Assembly: GCA_030704615.1 (NCBI GenBank)
Contig: CM060732.1
Coordinates: 33,959,053-34,019,052, forward strand
Length of the DNA: 60,000 nucleotides
Origin: Takakia lepidozioides
Lineage: Eukaryota; Streptophyta; Takakiopsida; Takakiales; Takakiaceae
Reading direction: 5' to 3'
Shown: positions 1 to 12,728 of the stretch, piece after piece
How the letters are laid out: every line of letters begins with the position of its first letter
Position numbering within the stretch: the stretch's first letter is position 1
The notes under the pieces: model-generated
Databases searched by the model: none
Seen by the model: the letters and a program-made list of their open reading frames with translations, nothing else
Told to the model about the DNA's origin: nothing
Translations under genes and position numbers: made by a program

Positions 1-459
1 GGCATAATATTCTTGTGGCCTTGGTCATCTTCATGGCCTTCACGTGCATGATTACAACCATTTTGGCATTGCAACAACTTATAAACGAAGAATTTGCTGG
101 ATTGTTGATGATGATTGTGTTCATCACGGAAGGAGGAGGTCCAAGAGATAGAGAGGCTTGATGATTTTACAAGCAGAACCTACGTTGAGTGTTTGCCACG
201 AGGGCTGTCGAGAGTCTCTAGTCTCTATTTGCGTACAACCCCATTTATAACCTATTTCAACCCTAAAAAGTATATCTTAATGTTAGGTTTCTTGGGCCCA
301 AGGGAAAGAGTGGGTCTCCATCCTAGGAGCACCGCTTGGGCCCGATTTGAGGCTCTTGACTAATAAGATATCTTGTTTCTAGCTTGGTCTCGGGCCCGGG
401 CCTTCGTGTAAACCGGCCCTAAGTTATGGTGTCTCTTGACCGCGAAGGGCTACTCTTTT
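1..459. other. Intergenic stretch, no gene recognised
   Basis: I see no supportable coding region. Short open frames exist on both strands but carry no recognisable motif. The sequence ends at a tRNA-derived SINE-like element. Confidence 0.4.
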
Positions 460-566
460 CCAATAGGAAGGTGGACACCTTTGTGACACCAATCGGTGGA
501 TTGAACCCACAACCACTTCCGAGGTGGTATATGCCCATAACCACTTGGCTACAACTTGGTTGTCTA
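460..566 (-). mobile_element. tRNA-derived SINE fragment (copy 1)
   Basis: Read on the minus strand, an A-box-like TAGCCAAGTGG (551-541) is followed 34 nt later by a B-box GGTTCAATCC (507-498), the layout of an internal RNA polymerase III promoter. A second copy at 35976-36082 matches through both boxes and for about 40-70 nt beyond the B box, including a shared AAGGTGTCCACCTTCCTA. A dispersed repeat with a tRNA-like head is the signature of a SINE. The 3' tail and target duplications are not clear. Confidence 0.6.
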
Positions 567-2278
567 CTTTCAACAGATTTAGGCTGCACGGGCTCACTTG
601 GCAAACCCGTGTAAAATCTTTTCCACCTTGTATTACTCAGTATTCACTATTAAATACTTAGTAGGGCTTCGCGTTGCTCCACACTACTGGCGATGAATTA
701 TGAGATCTATGTTCAATTTTCACAAAAAAAGGTGGGTCATCCCCATGGTGTTTACATAATGTATTTCATTGTTTTTCGGTAGAAAAATGGTGGAGTATTG
801 CCGAGGCTATCATGTTACATCTCCGTGTTTCATTGTTTGATGCAGCTATCTCTATCTATGCCCAAGAAGTGTGGGGAGTTGAACCCCATTTTCTGCCCAA
901 TATGCAGACACTCCCTCCCCTCCCAAACAGCACACGCATCAAACCACCATCCCATGTAGCTGCACTCACTCCCAAAAAGAAGAAAACAACCCACAAAATC
1001 GAGAAACCCACACCTTTCATAACACCCATAAAATTGAGAAAACCCGAGCTCTTCATAGCACTCTGACATAGCCCGAAAAGAAACAACAAATACTCATGGA
1101 CATATGGCACTCCATGTGTGATGGCGTTGCATGACATCAACATAGATATGAACAAGGTTGGTACAATGAGATGGTCCCCCTTGGACAAGGGTCCCCTCGC
1201 CTTACCGAGGGGTTGATTAGTAGCCCGGGCTGACACACCTCCTCCACAAATAAACAAAAAAAAACCCTCAACATTTTTGTTGAATTCGTCTTTGCAAATT
1301 CTCTCACAATCTAGTCTTCTAAGCTCTCACACAAAAGTATCCAAGTTGGTTACAATCCAGTCTTGACAGCTCTGAGACAGAAGTGATGAAGTTGGAACAA
1401 AGTGTTTGGCGTATTGAGTGAAAGATTGAGAGCTTTAATTTGTGGGCATGCTCAACAATAGACTGCGGCACTTTGGTCTCGTTGTGTTGATAGGAGCAGA
1501 CTTGTTGGTTTGTTGATAGAGTTGATCAAGATGATCCATGGAGTCATGGCAGCTCTCACCTTTTCAACACCAAAGTGTGTCTGTGGGCCCATCATTCCTT
1601 AAAAGGATCTAATGACTATATGGAAAAGATATTTTTTCATTTTGGTCTTAATGAAAAATATATTTCAAAGGGTGATACCAGCATTTGATGTTAGCTTGCA
1701 GTTCATGAGGAAAAACAGGAAGACGAGCTCAAGTTGAAGGGAAGGACAAATCACTAGCCATATCTTCCAACTCCCCCTACCCTCGTATCAATCTACCAGG
1801 AAATAAGGCCGGAATGTTAGGAATTTGTCGATGCCATTGACATCTATCCACTGCTTCTCATCAAACAGCTTACCCCACATCTGCATATCATTGCATGGCA
1901 AATGGTATTGTTGTACTGAGTGTTGTTGTACTGAATGGGAAACTCATCACGGGAAGCAATTCCGAGTAGTCCTCAAACTTATCAAATACATCTTAGAGTC
2001 CACAATAAACACCGGTGGTTTGACGCCTACATTCAAAATTCCCTCTTCGGTAACGCAACGAACAGTCAAGAAAATGGACGATAACACGAAGGAAGGAACG
2101 ATTGTTGAGAGCTGTAGACAGTTTTTTTCCCGCTATTGTTTGTACCTCTTCACTGGAGTCTTCACTAACAAATTTGGCTTCCCCTCCTTGGTGCACAGAT
2201 CAGGTTGTCCGCAACTTTCGTGCAGAGAAATGAGGTTTGCAACCTTTCACAGAGTTTCTTTTGCACTGATCGGGTAGC
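567..2278. other. Intergenic / upstream region of the MATE gene
   Basis: I recognise no gene. Open frames at 812-1066 (+) and 856-1257 (-) are low-complexity, overlap each other and show no domain. The stretch just before 2279 would be the promoter and 5' UTR of the transporter gene, but no core promoter motif stands out. Confidence 0.35.
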
Positions 2279-5200
2279 TTGCAACTCTTCACTCTGCAGC
2301 CTGTGATGATGTTGCAAGTGTCTTGCTCATCTTTCTCCGCAGTACGTAGTAATGTACCACCACATGCTTTGCGCCCACCTGCCACGGTTATTCGTCCTCC
2401 CAGCTTGAGATTATCCACAACGTCACTCTCGCTCGGCACCGTTAGGATGCATTCAAGCTTTTCGGAGGATGAATTAGAGATCCAACAGGTTGGTAAAATA
2501 TCTCGTATAACTCTCCTATACTTCGTTAATAGATAGATAGACATCCACCCACAATTGAACTCCCTCTTAGGAGACGGGGAGAGAATGCTCATTATTACAA
2601 TTGCACTTGCAGATGGCAGCTCCAATTTCACTTGTACCAGGAAATACGTCCCAGAGAAGTGATTGTCCTTAACATGAATTGTCAAACAATGCTAACAGAG
2701 CAATTATATATCTAATTTGTGTGACCCACCTGCAGGATGGCGGGGAGTGGAAGCCAAGTTGTCCGCCTGCTTTCGAGGCTACCCCACAAGGTTTCTTCCT
2801 TGTCATTTGAGAGGTAGGACAATGATCAAGTATGGCTATTGCTTCAAAAAGGACAAGTTGGGCACATCTCTTGAAATTGTGTAATTGATGATGTCTTTCA
2901 CTTTCCTTCTTTGTTCTTCTTTGCTCCTATAGCCTTTTCTCTTTCTCATTTTGTATGAACAAGCAGGCTCGGGAGCAGGGGAGGAGGAGGATGTTTTAAG
3001 AAGCATCCTGAATCTGGTGGTGCCAGCTCTTGGAGCTGTGTGAGTACCACCCCCGGGTAGAAAATGCTTTAACAGTGTTTGTTGATTGTAGTGTTTGTGA
3101 TGATGCTTAAAAGCAATTCTCTTCTTGCTGCGGAAGATACCTGGGTAGGTGAGGAGGAGATTAAAGGCAGTCTAAAGGAAATGTGAAATCATGAGAATCA
3201 ATTGACATGTGGTCGGCACTAGCAGATTACTATGCATACCATAGTTAGTGTTATTACTGAGATGTTTAGCATGGAGAGAGTAAGAGAGGCATTCATTTCA
3301 GCCAATGCAATTGGACAAGTTTCTGGGTTCTAGTTTCCTTTTGCAAATTTTCTAGGTGCCAGGTTCCGTTGCTTGCGCTTGATCTGTCAGTGGAAAGGTG
3401 TCCATATGGAAACATCGGCAGCCCCTGAATACCCTCAATAGCAGGGCATGTGGGTGTATGGTTCAAACACAGCCAATCAGCTGTTGTGGAGCCTATATTT
3501 TCTTGGAAAACACAGCAAGTAGCTCTATACTCGTATTTCATCCACTCAACTCTATCAAAATTTCTTCTGCCTGTCAATGTCCATTTATGGTGCAGGATAG
3601 TCTCCTCCAGATAGAATGATATTTTGATGTAGACCTCAGGTCTACCAAACAAACTCTCAGTTAGACAACCATAGGATCCATGGCTCCATGCTGTTGGTCC
3701 TCACTGGACAATGTGTGGGATTGGCAGGCTATCAGATCCAGTAATGAGCTTAATTGATACAGGCTGTGTTGGGCAAGTGGGCTCCATCCAACTTGCTGCG
3801 CTTGGTCCAAATACCTCAATCTTCAATTTTGTTTTCCAGGTGACAAGAGCTGCTTGCACCTTGCTGGATCCATCTCGATTCTCCTCAGCTTGTCTGTATA
3901 TAGTGGAAAATAATTTGTTTTTAGCCAAGTTTCGACCGTCACATCATGGATTTGGTGTGGTGAACTATCTGTGATGACAAGTTGATGTTATATCTGCTGA
4001 ACACAATGATGGATATTTGCAAAAACAGAGCTGTACGAATGTCAATGTATAACTTAGATAACTGCGTTCTTTTTAGCTTGTGCGTTGACACAGACTCTGT
4101 GCAGATATTTACAAATTTGGGAGCAGCCACTTGCAACTTGTTAGCTAGCGTTGGCCTTCAAGCCTCCACATTTGAAGATCAGCAACTGCAGGTCTGGTCT
4201 GAAACTTGCGTGTGAAGGGGCAAGTTGTGAAAGGTCATGTCCGTGTTTTGCACTATGAAAGGTCACGTCCCTTGCATGTACTTTTCTTGCTGTGACAAGT
4301 ACAATTACATGTGTGTGGTGACAATTGCTAACATGAAGATTTGTAGTCGTAAGTCCTGCAAGCAAGGGTTGGGTTTTGACACGCTCTGCAGCTGCTGTTA
4401 AGTGGGATTGTGTTCCATATGCTCTCTGGACCTCTTCTGGGGTGAAGCGTTCGTGTTCTTCTTCTTCTTCTTTACATATTGGTCTCGCCATCACAGCATT
4501 AGCTGTAAGACTTTGCTTCATCCCATCCAGCTTCAGCCCTGTGGTCATTGGCAATTAACCTTTGCTTCATGTCGTGAATGTTAAGCCTTTCGGAAAGAAT
4601 TATGCTTCATATATTTTAAGTCTCAGTGGTTTCTGGTTATGGTTTGACAGGCATCCAAGCTCCTGAGCCATGCCCTAGTTTTGGCAGTAGTCTCTGGTGT
4701 TGCTGTCATTATACTTATGGAGCTATTTGCTGAACAACTATTGGGTCTCATGGGGACGGGAAAAGACTATCTGGAGCCTGCACTCGTTTACCTGCGCGTG
4801 CGTGCTCTCTCTGGTGCAAGTCTCTCCTCTTCAACTGAAGTTCTATATAACAACTCTATTCGCATAGCAGCTGATTTTTGAGATGTAGGAGTTTTTGAAG
4901 TGACATCCTGCCACTATTATGAGTTGTTATGGTCTCGATTTACAATGCAGTAGATGACTTGTATAATCATGCATCTGTTATTATGCTTTTGACCAAGATT
5001 GTGGTTTGCAGCGCCAGCGGTGCTGGTCTTGATTGTTGGCCAAGGTGCATGCTTGGGGCGCCAGGATGCTTGCACTCCACTTGCCATCAATACCATGGCT
5101 GCCGCGTTCAATGTAGTTGGAGATGTTGTTCTAACTCTGCGTCTTGGCTGGTATGATGCATCTATTCTAACTTACATTTTGCAATTCTGAAGATCAACCA

Positions 5201-8151
5201 GTGTTTTCTCTCATGTTGTCAGTACTTAGCTGTGGTTTTTTTACCGCTTAGACAGATTTGTGGAATCAGGTCACCAGCGTGGTGACCAGCCCCATAGAAC
5301 TACAAAATTGTAAGTGGTCTCTACATAAAAAAGCAGTAGATATCTTCTCAAGGTTTTGATGCTGTGAGGTGAGGAAATCAAGAGTGCAATGTGATGTGAT
5401 TTGTACTATCTTGATTGTACTCTTTGGGAGGGACAGAAAGTCCAAACTATTGTTTGTCACATATGAGATATAAGTATAAATAGTGGCCACGAGTTCTGCT
5501 CACAAAAACAGAAATTTTTTCCCATTCAATTTGAAATTCAGCAAGCAGATATGGTTTCCAACACCCATAAACCACTGTTAATGTTGATTCTTACATTCAG
5601 GGGAGTTGCAGGAGCAGCATGGGCAACACTTTTCTCTCAATATTTTGCTGTTGTCCTGTTGGTGAGAGCGTTAACAGGAATGTCTCTGAGGACAGCAGAA
5701 CAAGGTCATGATGAGCCTCAGCAACTTCCGCTTCAAGTTCGATGGTATGGCCTTCCTACATTGGAAGTGCTTGGACCATTTTTGACCCTGGTTGGTCCCT
5801 TGGTTTTGAGGTGTGCTCTTGGCATGGTACGTGTATTTGATTCCTATTTCTAGCTGGGTGGTGCTTGCTCTCTCAACTGATGTTTGGTGCTGAGAACTGG
5901 TATCTTTCCGTCTCTTTCAACTTAGTTTGCAAGTTGTCACTCTGGGATTGCTGCCTGTCGTCTGAACCTGCATGGAGTGTCTCAAGTCTCCATCAGTGTT
6001 GCGGTCTGCTGATATGGTCATTGTCTGCCATCTAATTAATGCTAAGCATCTTAGAAAATTCGAAATGCAGGCTGTATATACAGTGATGGCAAAGGCAGCA
6101 GCATCTTCAGGGACTTTGAGTATGGCTGCCCACCAAGTCGCTATGCAAGTACTTGTACCTTCCTGTGACTTCTCAGGATCTCATCATTTTCTTGGAAATT
6201 TCTTCAATTTGGACCTTTGATGTTTACTGAGCATTTCTGCAAATCCAGGTTACTGTCTATCTTTTGATAGAAATCTCGGTGTGGTTTGTTCTTCACATGA
6301 GTGATACTTATATTTCATTTTCCTGGTTAGGTGTTCTGGACTTTGAGCTACATTCCGGAATCCCTCTCAATTGCTGCTCAATCACTTGTAGCATGCCATG
6401 TGAAGACTAAGCCAAAGGTTCCAACTAACCCTTATTACGCTGTTAAAGAGTCCTTTATTAGCAATAAAGGGGATCACTTGGCATCCATTCTGGAAGACAG
6501 TGTGCATGCAACTAGCTAAATGTTGCAATTGCGTACATCTTGCTTCAACTGATGACCAGTCAATTTCCTTAACAGATTCATCCTGCCTAGGAATATAGAC
6601 CACATTGCCAGGGCAAAGCTTTTCCAAATGCCACTGAGAACACCAACATGGGATGCCTTTGATCAACGCATGAACCACAATTGGCTAATTGTGAAATCCT
6701 CTTGGAGGTTCATGGCAATGAGCTCATATCCAAATCTGTTGATTGAGGTTGCAAATGATTGTTGAAGAAGGAACTCTTAATTTTGTCCTCCACTTTTCAA
6801 ATTAGATAGAGCAAAACATTCTTTGTTACCGCCAGCCTTTTTTGTTAGAAACCCCAGACTCAGTTTATGCTTTTGCAAATATGTGCGGGAAAGCAGCTAC
6901 ATGATTAAATGCTCACCTCAGTAGTGAGATTTATCTTGGGTTGTTGGGTTAACTGATCTCGTTAAAGGTCTTTAATCCCAACATTAGGGGGACAGAGAGA
7001 CTTTTCAGAAAGAACTGGAGAGTCTTTGAGATTATGGAAGTGCGAATGATTACAGAGGGCACAAGTTGTGGCACGGATGCTGTTGGGTTTTGCAATTGCG
7101 GTGGGAGTGTTGTTGATGGGGTGTGTGGCATCGGTTCACTACTTCGGCGCTTCTTGGCTCACATCTGACGAATGCGTTAGGCAGTTGGTGAAGTCAGTGA
7201 CGCTACAGAGTATGCTGTGTGAATTGTTGTGCGCTATGGTGATTGTGATTGAAGGCATTGCTATTGCATCAGGTAAATCATTCTTCCTCTCTGGCTTTGC
7301 CATCTTGTCTGTTAGCTACTACTAAACTGAGCCATGAGAATCTACAAGCTGCTCTTAGACGTTCAGTACTCACTTGTTCATTGACTGCCTGCAGGTGATT
7401 TTGCGTACTTGCCACGGATGCAATTTTTGAACTTGGGAGGAGTTCTTTTCGCCTTGGCTCTCACATTTAGAAACAATTGGGGCCTAGAGGGTATATGGTG
7501 GTGTCTTGTGCTATATTTTGGCACAAGCTTCATTTACCACTTCTTCTATATTCAATCACACTGGAACAGCCATGTAAGTTGTCACTGCTATACCAATTTA
7601 GCTGTGCTTTGTGACATTGTCATGAAATTGCACATTCTATTAGGGAGACTTTTAAGGTGATCTGTCAGCAAAACACTAGTGCGGGCAGAATACCGGGTGA
7701 GTGTAGTCACTCCCTCTCTCTACTGTATGTATATATCAATGCTGAACTTATTTCTCAAGGTTCTGTATTTCTAACTTGTGAACTTTGCCCATGGACATGG
7801 AGCTGGGCACGGCAGTTTCACCACCTAGGTGAAGGCAACCAAAGATATTATCACAGACCAGCCCTTGATGGTCAAATCATCCTGCGTACTGTCCAGCTTT
7901 TCTAGGCATTTGTGTCACACCACAGGCCCATAAGATGAGCTGATTAGAAGGGGTCGAGCTACTTGAATTTTGAATACTACTTCAGTGATACTCAACATGT
8001 ATGATCAGCTTCTGATCTAAGTTTCTCAGGTTCTTGTGTTGGTGATGGGCAGGTTCTAGGTGCTGCTGCAACGTTGGCAGTTGACATCAAGGATTTATCG
8101 CCAGCTGAAGAGATCAATGACACAGAATCAATGGCTAGAACAACATGTTGA
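2279..8151 (+). CDS. MATE-family efflux transporter, plastid DTX44/45/46 type (13 exons)
   Basis: Predicted multidrug and toxic compound extrusion transporter, a cation-coupled antiporter of about 12 membrane helices. Exons by GT-AG sites and conserved protein: 2279-2488, 2736-2790, 2967-3039, 3728-3839, 4105-4191, 4651-4813, 5012-5150, 5601-5826, 6071-6148, 6331-6417, 7056-7272, 7395-7573, 8053-8151. All phases join, giving 574 residues, within family length. The first exon is rich in Ser, Arg and Pro and lacks acids until its end, like a chloroplast transit peptide. Next come family motifs: NLVVPALGAVLSDPVMSLID with CVGQVG; RALSAPAVLVLIVGQGACLG; WGVAGAAWATLFSQY; MAAHQVAMQ. The protein ends in a short hydrophilic tail. 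The plastid subgroup (EDS5/DTX44-47-like) is judged from these motifs; the substrate is unknown. ATG 2306 is an alternative start. No disabling change was seen, so the gene looks functional. Confidence 0.85.
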
Positions 8152-8296
8152 ACCATGATAGACCTATAATATCATTTTCTTCATTTGCGGAATAAAGTCT
8201 GAGCTTACAACAGAAAGAATGTTTGGGGTAATGGTCCTCACATTTTAGATTCATGAGATGCAAAGTGAAACAGGGCAGTGCTCAACCCTTGAATGC

Positions 8297-8931
8297 CTAC
8301 CTTGGTCTGAAAGAGAAATGAAATGAAATGAAATGGTGCTTTATAACGTCCGTGGAAAGCTCATAGAGCTTATGGGACAAAATGGAAGAAAACATGAGAG
8401 AGGAATCAAAACCAGAGCCACAGAAAAAACTAGTGCTCAAGGGATTGTGTAAGGGTGAAGGCATAAGCTGCCAAGATTTCTGATCCTCATAGTGGAAGAC
8501 TTCAGTGAGAGATTGAGTTCCACGGAATAGAGAATGGAATCTCCCACGGATCTCGTAGTATAGAGGGCAATATAAGAAGAAGTGTTGTTCAGTTTTCAAT
8601 TTCCTGTTTGCGCCCTGTGCAAGCTGGACATAGGCGGTCCTAGAAGGAGATAAAGGCGTCGAAAGGTAATTGTAATTGGGCCGCAAGATTCTAAGTATCA
8701 TCTCGGAGAACCAAGAATGTTTCTTGATAGAAACGGAGCTTTGTTGTGAGATTGGGTAACTCCAAGTTCTCCTGACATGTAGTTCCATAAGCTCGCTTCT
8801 AATGAGTCTGTTGCGATCCTGTTTGGATGTGATTCCCACCCCTTCTGGATTCTCTGGCAATAGTGAAGCAATAGAGAGTCCATTACGTCTAGTGGAAAGC
8901 GCGGTGCCCCATTTAGTATACGGTTGTGCAC
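8297..8931 (-). mobile_element. Non-LTR retrotransposon 3' remnant
   Basis: Two overlapping minus-strand frames (8931-8698 and 8860-8297), offset by a frameshift, read like the C-terminal cysteine/histidine region that follows reverse transcriptase in LINEs. The recognisable part is EQHFFLYCPLYYEIRGRFHS, followed by FRGTQSLTEVF. It differs from the LINE at 21-26 kb, so it is probably another family. It ends within about 85 bp of the METTL13-like start codon, so the promoter of that gene overlaps or lies beside this remnant. Confidence 0.55.
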
Positions 8932-9015
8932 CTAAATCTGAATGGGAGTACAGGAAGACCTAGGTCTGGAATCTCTCTCTCGGGCAATCTCAGTTGTCTC
9001 TGGCTAGTGGGGGCG

Positions 9016-12000
9016 ATGGACAGGTCCTTGGATCTGGAAACTGACGCATTTGAGCATGTGCAACCGGGCCGTCGGTTTGTGTCGAGTTATCCTCTCAGAA
9101 GCTGTCCAAGCGGAGGCGGAGCGTCAGAGGAGAGGACGGTTACTGTGGCTGTACTGGATTCAGCCGTGGAGAGAGACAGCCAGGTGAAGTGTGCGGCCAT
9201 GCTGGTTCCGAGGGGCAGAGAAGAGGATTGGGTCTATTGTTCTGAGGGAGGCCAGTGGCAGTTACTTGCATCTGCAGGGGTAACTAGGTTTGTAGTCATA
9301 CTCAGAAATTGTTCAAGAGCGTGTGATCAAAGTGGGATTCGGTCTAGAACTTGCACAGGGCGTATAAAGCACTCGATTGCAAAGGAGGGACGGGGAAAAA
9401 GAAAAACGAGAGAGTATGAAAATTGTGGAAGAAAAGGTGATCGGGGGAGAAGGATGCGGCGTACTTGTAGAGGTAAGGGAGCAGAATTTCAAGAGGATTC
9501 CAAGGAGACACAGTGTATGCAGGGCAGTAGATGCAAGTTGATAGAAGAGCCTAAAATACATGCTTTTAAAAAGAAAAGAAAGCTTGAGGATGTTATTGCA
9601 GACTCTGTTAGCAGGAAGAGACTACATAAGAAGAGTAGAGAGAGTGTTGGGGGACAACTGTCTACAGAGATGGAATCCATTGATGGAGAAGGTGCATTTA
9701 TGAGCGAGAGACAGGGACTTGGCGAAAATGGGAAGGAGAAGAAAGTGCAAAGTTTAGAAAGGCGTACAGAGAGACAGATTCACTGCAAGGAGGGAGAGAG
9801 ACAGCGACTACATGGAGATTGTAGGGAATCGACTGTAAGATTAAAAAGGAGGAAGGAAAGAAAGAGAAAAGGAAAAAAAGAGGGTGAGAGGATTAAGGGA
9901 GGAGTGCATAAAGATGAAAAGATAAACAAGAACGCGAGAGAGAAAGACAAAGAGGGTTCCCATGGAGAGCATGAGAGGAGAGATCACATATTAGTGAAAG
10001 CAAAACATGAGGACGTACGTACTATTTGTCAGTGCCCTATTTGCGCGGATGAAGCCTTGAAGAAGGAATTGGGGTCGCTTGTAGTTGCCCTGGCGCCAAG
10101 GATTTGCTTCCAGAATGGGCCACCAGTCATCCCTTTTGTTTCATACAGAGACAACGTTGTGCGCCGGGTGGTGGTAGAGGAAGCTTTCTCACCAATGACA
10201 GGCCTTATGGTGGTAGAAGACGTAGAGCTCATGGATGAGGATGACCCTGAAGATGGTCGGGACTCTGGATCGGAGTTCGGGCTTAGTTTGTCAAAATGCC
10301 ACCAATCTCAACCATCTATCCAACTGCTCCAATCCCCAAAGTTTCAATCAGAGTTATCTGTGTCACACAGGGGGCCATGTTTGTTGGAAAATCCCAAAAT
10401 GCGGACTGGACAGCAAGTTGAATTTGCTCAGGAGTGCAGTGACTTTAGTCCATTAGATGATTCTGCGCTCTTGTTAAAGCAGATGAATAGTGATGAAGCT
10501 GGAAGTGGCAAAGATGTTAGATTTATGTGGAGGCGCAGGCTTCGATTCAAGCGAATGCCCAATTTGATTCAGACAGAAGTTGCTCTTGTTTGTCCTTTGG
10601 TATCGGAGATAGATACTTCAATTTCTCAGGGTCTGATGGCGGAAGAGAGTAGGCATTCCTGTTGTTGTGGAAGAAATAGAATGGAGCATGAGCGTTGTTG
10701 TGAAAAGAAGGAATGTCGGAACTTGGGTGTCATAGAAAGTCAGAATCTGAGAGTACTGCATGATGGAAATGCACTCGACCACAGACATTTGGTGCATAAA
10801 TATTTAGCACCCATTGTGGCGGGTCTTGTTCTGGCAGCACCGTGCCTGCAAGCTTGCATGGGGCTTGGTCAGAAGGTGAGAGTGCTGGCGATTGGGGTTG
10901 GTGGAGGGGCTCTGCCGATTTTCTTGCACAAACATTTTGGGTTTCATATTCAGGTAATACTGTGTTCCTATATGTTTGTGAAGGTAGTTGTGTATAAACC
11001 CCTCTTTGGCAGCATGTGGATTTGGTGCCAGAATTTTGCCAAAAGTGTTGTACAAACGCAGTAGATCTAACTGCACAGAGGTTGTGCACTTCAAAGTGTT
11101 TGGGGTGGATGACTCAACTCCAAACCCCTGAATTCCTCACATATATTGTTGTGATTTTTATCATGTGACGATGACTGGAGGCATTTTCTGAAGACCTCAA
11201 ATACCTGTGTTTGGATGATGGTACATGTAAACATCTGTACTGATTAGACAGTGCTTGCTATAGACAGATACAAAGATTTAGAGTGAGAAGAGATAGAGGA
11301 CTGTAAATGGCTTGATTAACAAGATCCTGTCTAACAAAACCCTAGATACGCAGTGGGTAGCTTAGATATGGATTGCCAAGTTAGAAAATTTGACATTGTA
11401 ATGATGGATCCATGTAGGGAGTGGATGCGGATGAAGTTGTGTTGGAGCTTGCACGCCGGCACTTTGGGCTTGTGGAAAATGAGTGCATGAAACTGCAAGT
11501 TGGGGATGGGGGCCTATTTGTTGAGAGAATTGCAACACGAGTTGCAAACATGGGTCTCATTGCAACCCCTCTCGTCAAGGCTTGGCAAAATGCCCATGAT
11601 GATGATGATTCCTCCCCTGACCTCTCTGGGGCAGCCTGTCTGCCCATGCATGAAAGCATCCTCCCGCAGGAGGCTCACACTAGACACTTGATTGGTGAGG
11701 TCCATTCCATTTCACAGGACGGAAAGGTGGTAGGCTGCAGTAATGCCTGGGGGAGGGCTTCTGATGACAAAGTAGCTACTACTTGGCAGCACTTCATGGG
11801 GGAGGGACGTTCTGGTCCTGGAGTCAGATCGATAGATTTTTCTGCTTGTTCGAAGAGCGGTGCTACACAGGAAACGCATTTTGTGTTAATGGCTGGGGAT
11901 GAAGTTAAGGTAAGTGCAGCTGCTGCCAGTCTGGGCTCAAAGCAGGAGGCAGAGATGTATAGGGGAGTGAGGGCTAATGTTGCTGGAACTGATTTCTCCA

Positions 12001-12728
12001 CTCCAGACCAGAGCACCTGCTTGGAGCAGATTTCGGTCCACGAGAATAATGGTGCTCCCCTCAGTCATTCTACGGAAAGTGCCATGAAGGGACAACTTGT
12101 TCCAGCTCTATTAGGTGCTAATAGTTCCTTAGCCCACCTAGATGGGTCCGAGTGTGATCTGCAACAATCCCTTGGGAGAGGGAACACTAGCAAAAACTGT
12201 GGGTTTCATGAACATGCACCTGGTATTGGGCAGTATACTCCAGCTCTCTTGGTTCCTAGATCTCCCAATCTCCCGTCTGGAAAATGTGAGTCGAAAGAAG
12301 TGGGATGTATGAGAGCCGCATGTGATCCAAATGATCCTCGAATGCACGTCATTATTGTGGATGTGGATGAAGGAGATGCGCGGTTGGGACTTAGCTCTCC
12401 CCCTTCCTCCTTCCTTGAGCCCAAGTTTCTCCTGGGTGCTCGTATTGCGCTGCACGAGAAGGGCATTCTGGCCATGAACGTAGTGCCATCTGGAGACAGG
12501 CCCTATGAAGGGGTTATCACTGCTCTAAGGACTGTGTTTGGAGAGGTTTATGAAACAGCAGTAGCAGGTGATGTGAATCGAGTAGTTTTTGCCTTGCCGT
12601 CCCATGGTGGGGGTATCCATCTAGATGGCCCCCTGGCCAACATCATCAAACGTGTAGTGGGTGGGCATTTGATGCTACAGATACGTAAGATTACTGAGGA
12701 ATGCCCTGATGCACTTACATCTGCTTAA
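9016..12728 (+). CDS. METTL13-like S-adenosylmethionine methyltransferase with two large insertions (2 exons)
   Basis: Matches the middle and C-terminal half of METTL13/eEF1A-lysine and N-terminal methyltransferases. Exon 1 is 9016-10953, exon 2 is 11418-12728; both junctions are phase 0, giving about 1082 residues. Landmarks: LVPRGREEDW, LLASAGVTRFVVI, PVIPFVSYRDNV, a RRLRFKR segment, the SAM-binding VRVLAIGVGGGALPIFLHKH, the acidic-loop segment VVLELARRHFGL, and a catalytic-domain stretch VIIVDVDEGDARLGLSSPP, ending near VYETAVAGDVNRVVFALP. Odd: a Lys/Arg/Glu-rich insertion of roughly 200 residues before PVIPF, and another of roughly 280 residues between GDGGLFVERIA and VIIVDVD. Human METTL13 is about 700 residues and has an N-terminal methyltransferase domain that I do not see here. 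Start ATG 9016 was chosen because family similarity begins just after it; 8926 is in frame upstream but lies in LINE-derived sequence. Confidence 0.75.

Noticed and set aside
498-551. A/B-box sequence as a tRNA gene
   Set aside because: Only the internal promoter-like boxes are present, no acceptor-stem pairing or complete cloverleaf is apparent, and the same sequence recurs at 36.0 kb with extra flank; a SINE fits better.
856-1257. 133-residue minus-strand open frame as a gene
   Set aside because: Low-complexity sequence with no family motif, overlapped by open frames on the other strand.
2200-2685. 161-residue minus-strand frame as a gene
   Set aside because: It is antisense to MATE exon 1, whose splice phases and transit-peptide composition fit much better.
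4141-4554. 137-residue minus-strand frame within the MATE gene
   Set aside because: Lies over exon 5 and an intron; no domain; a CTT run creates a Glu-rich shadow.
11381-12475. Several minus-strand frames across METTL13-like exon 2
   Set aside because: Mirror frames of a coding exon, with no conserved motif.
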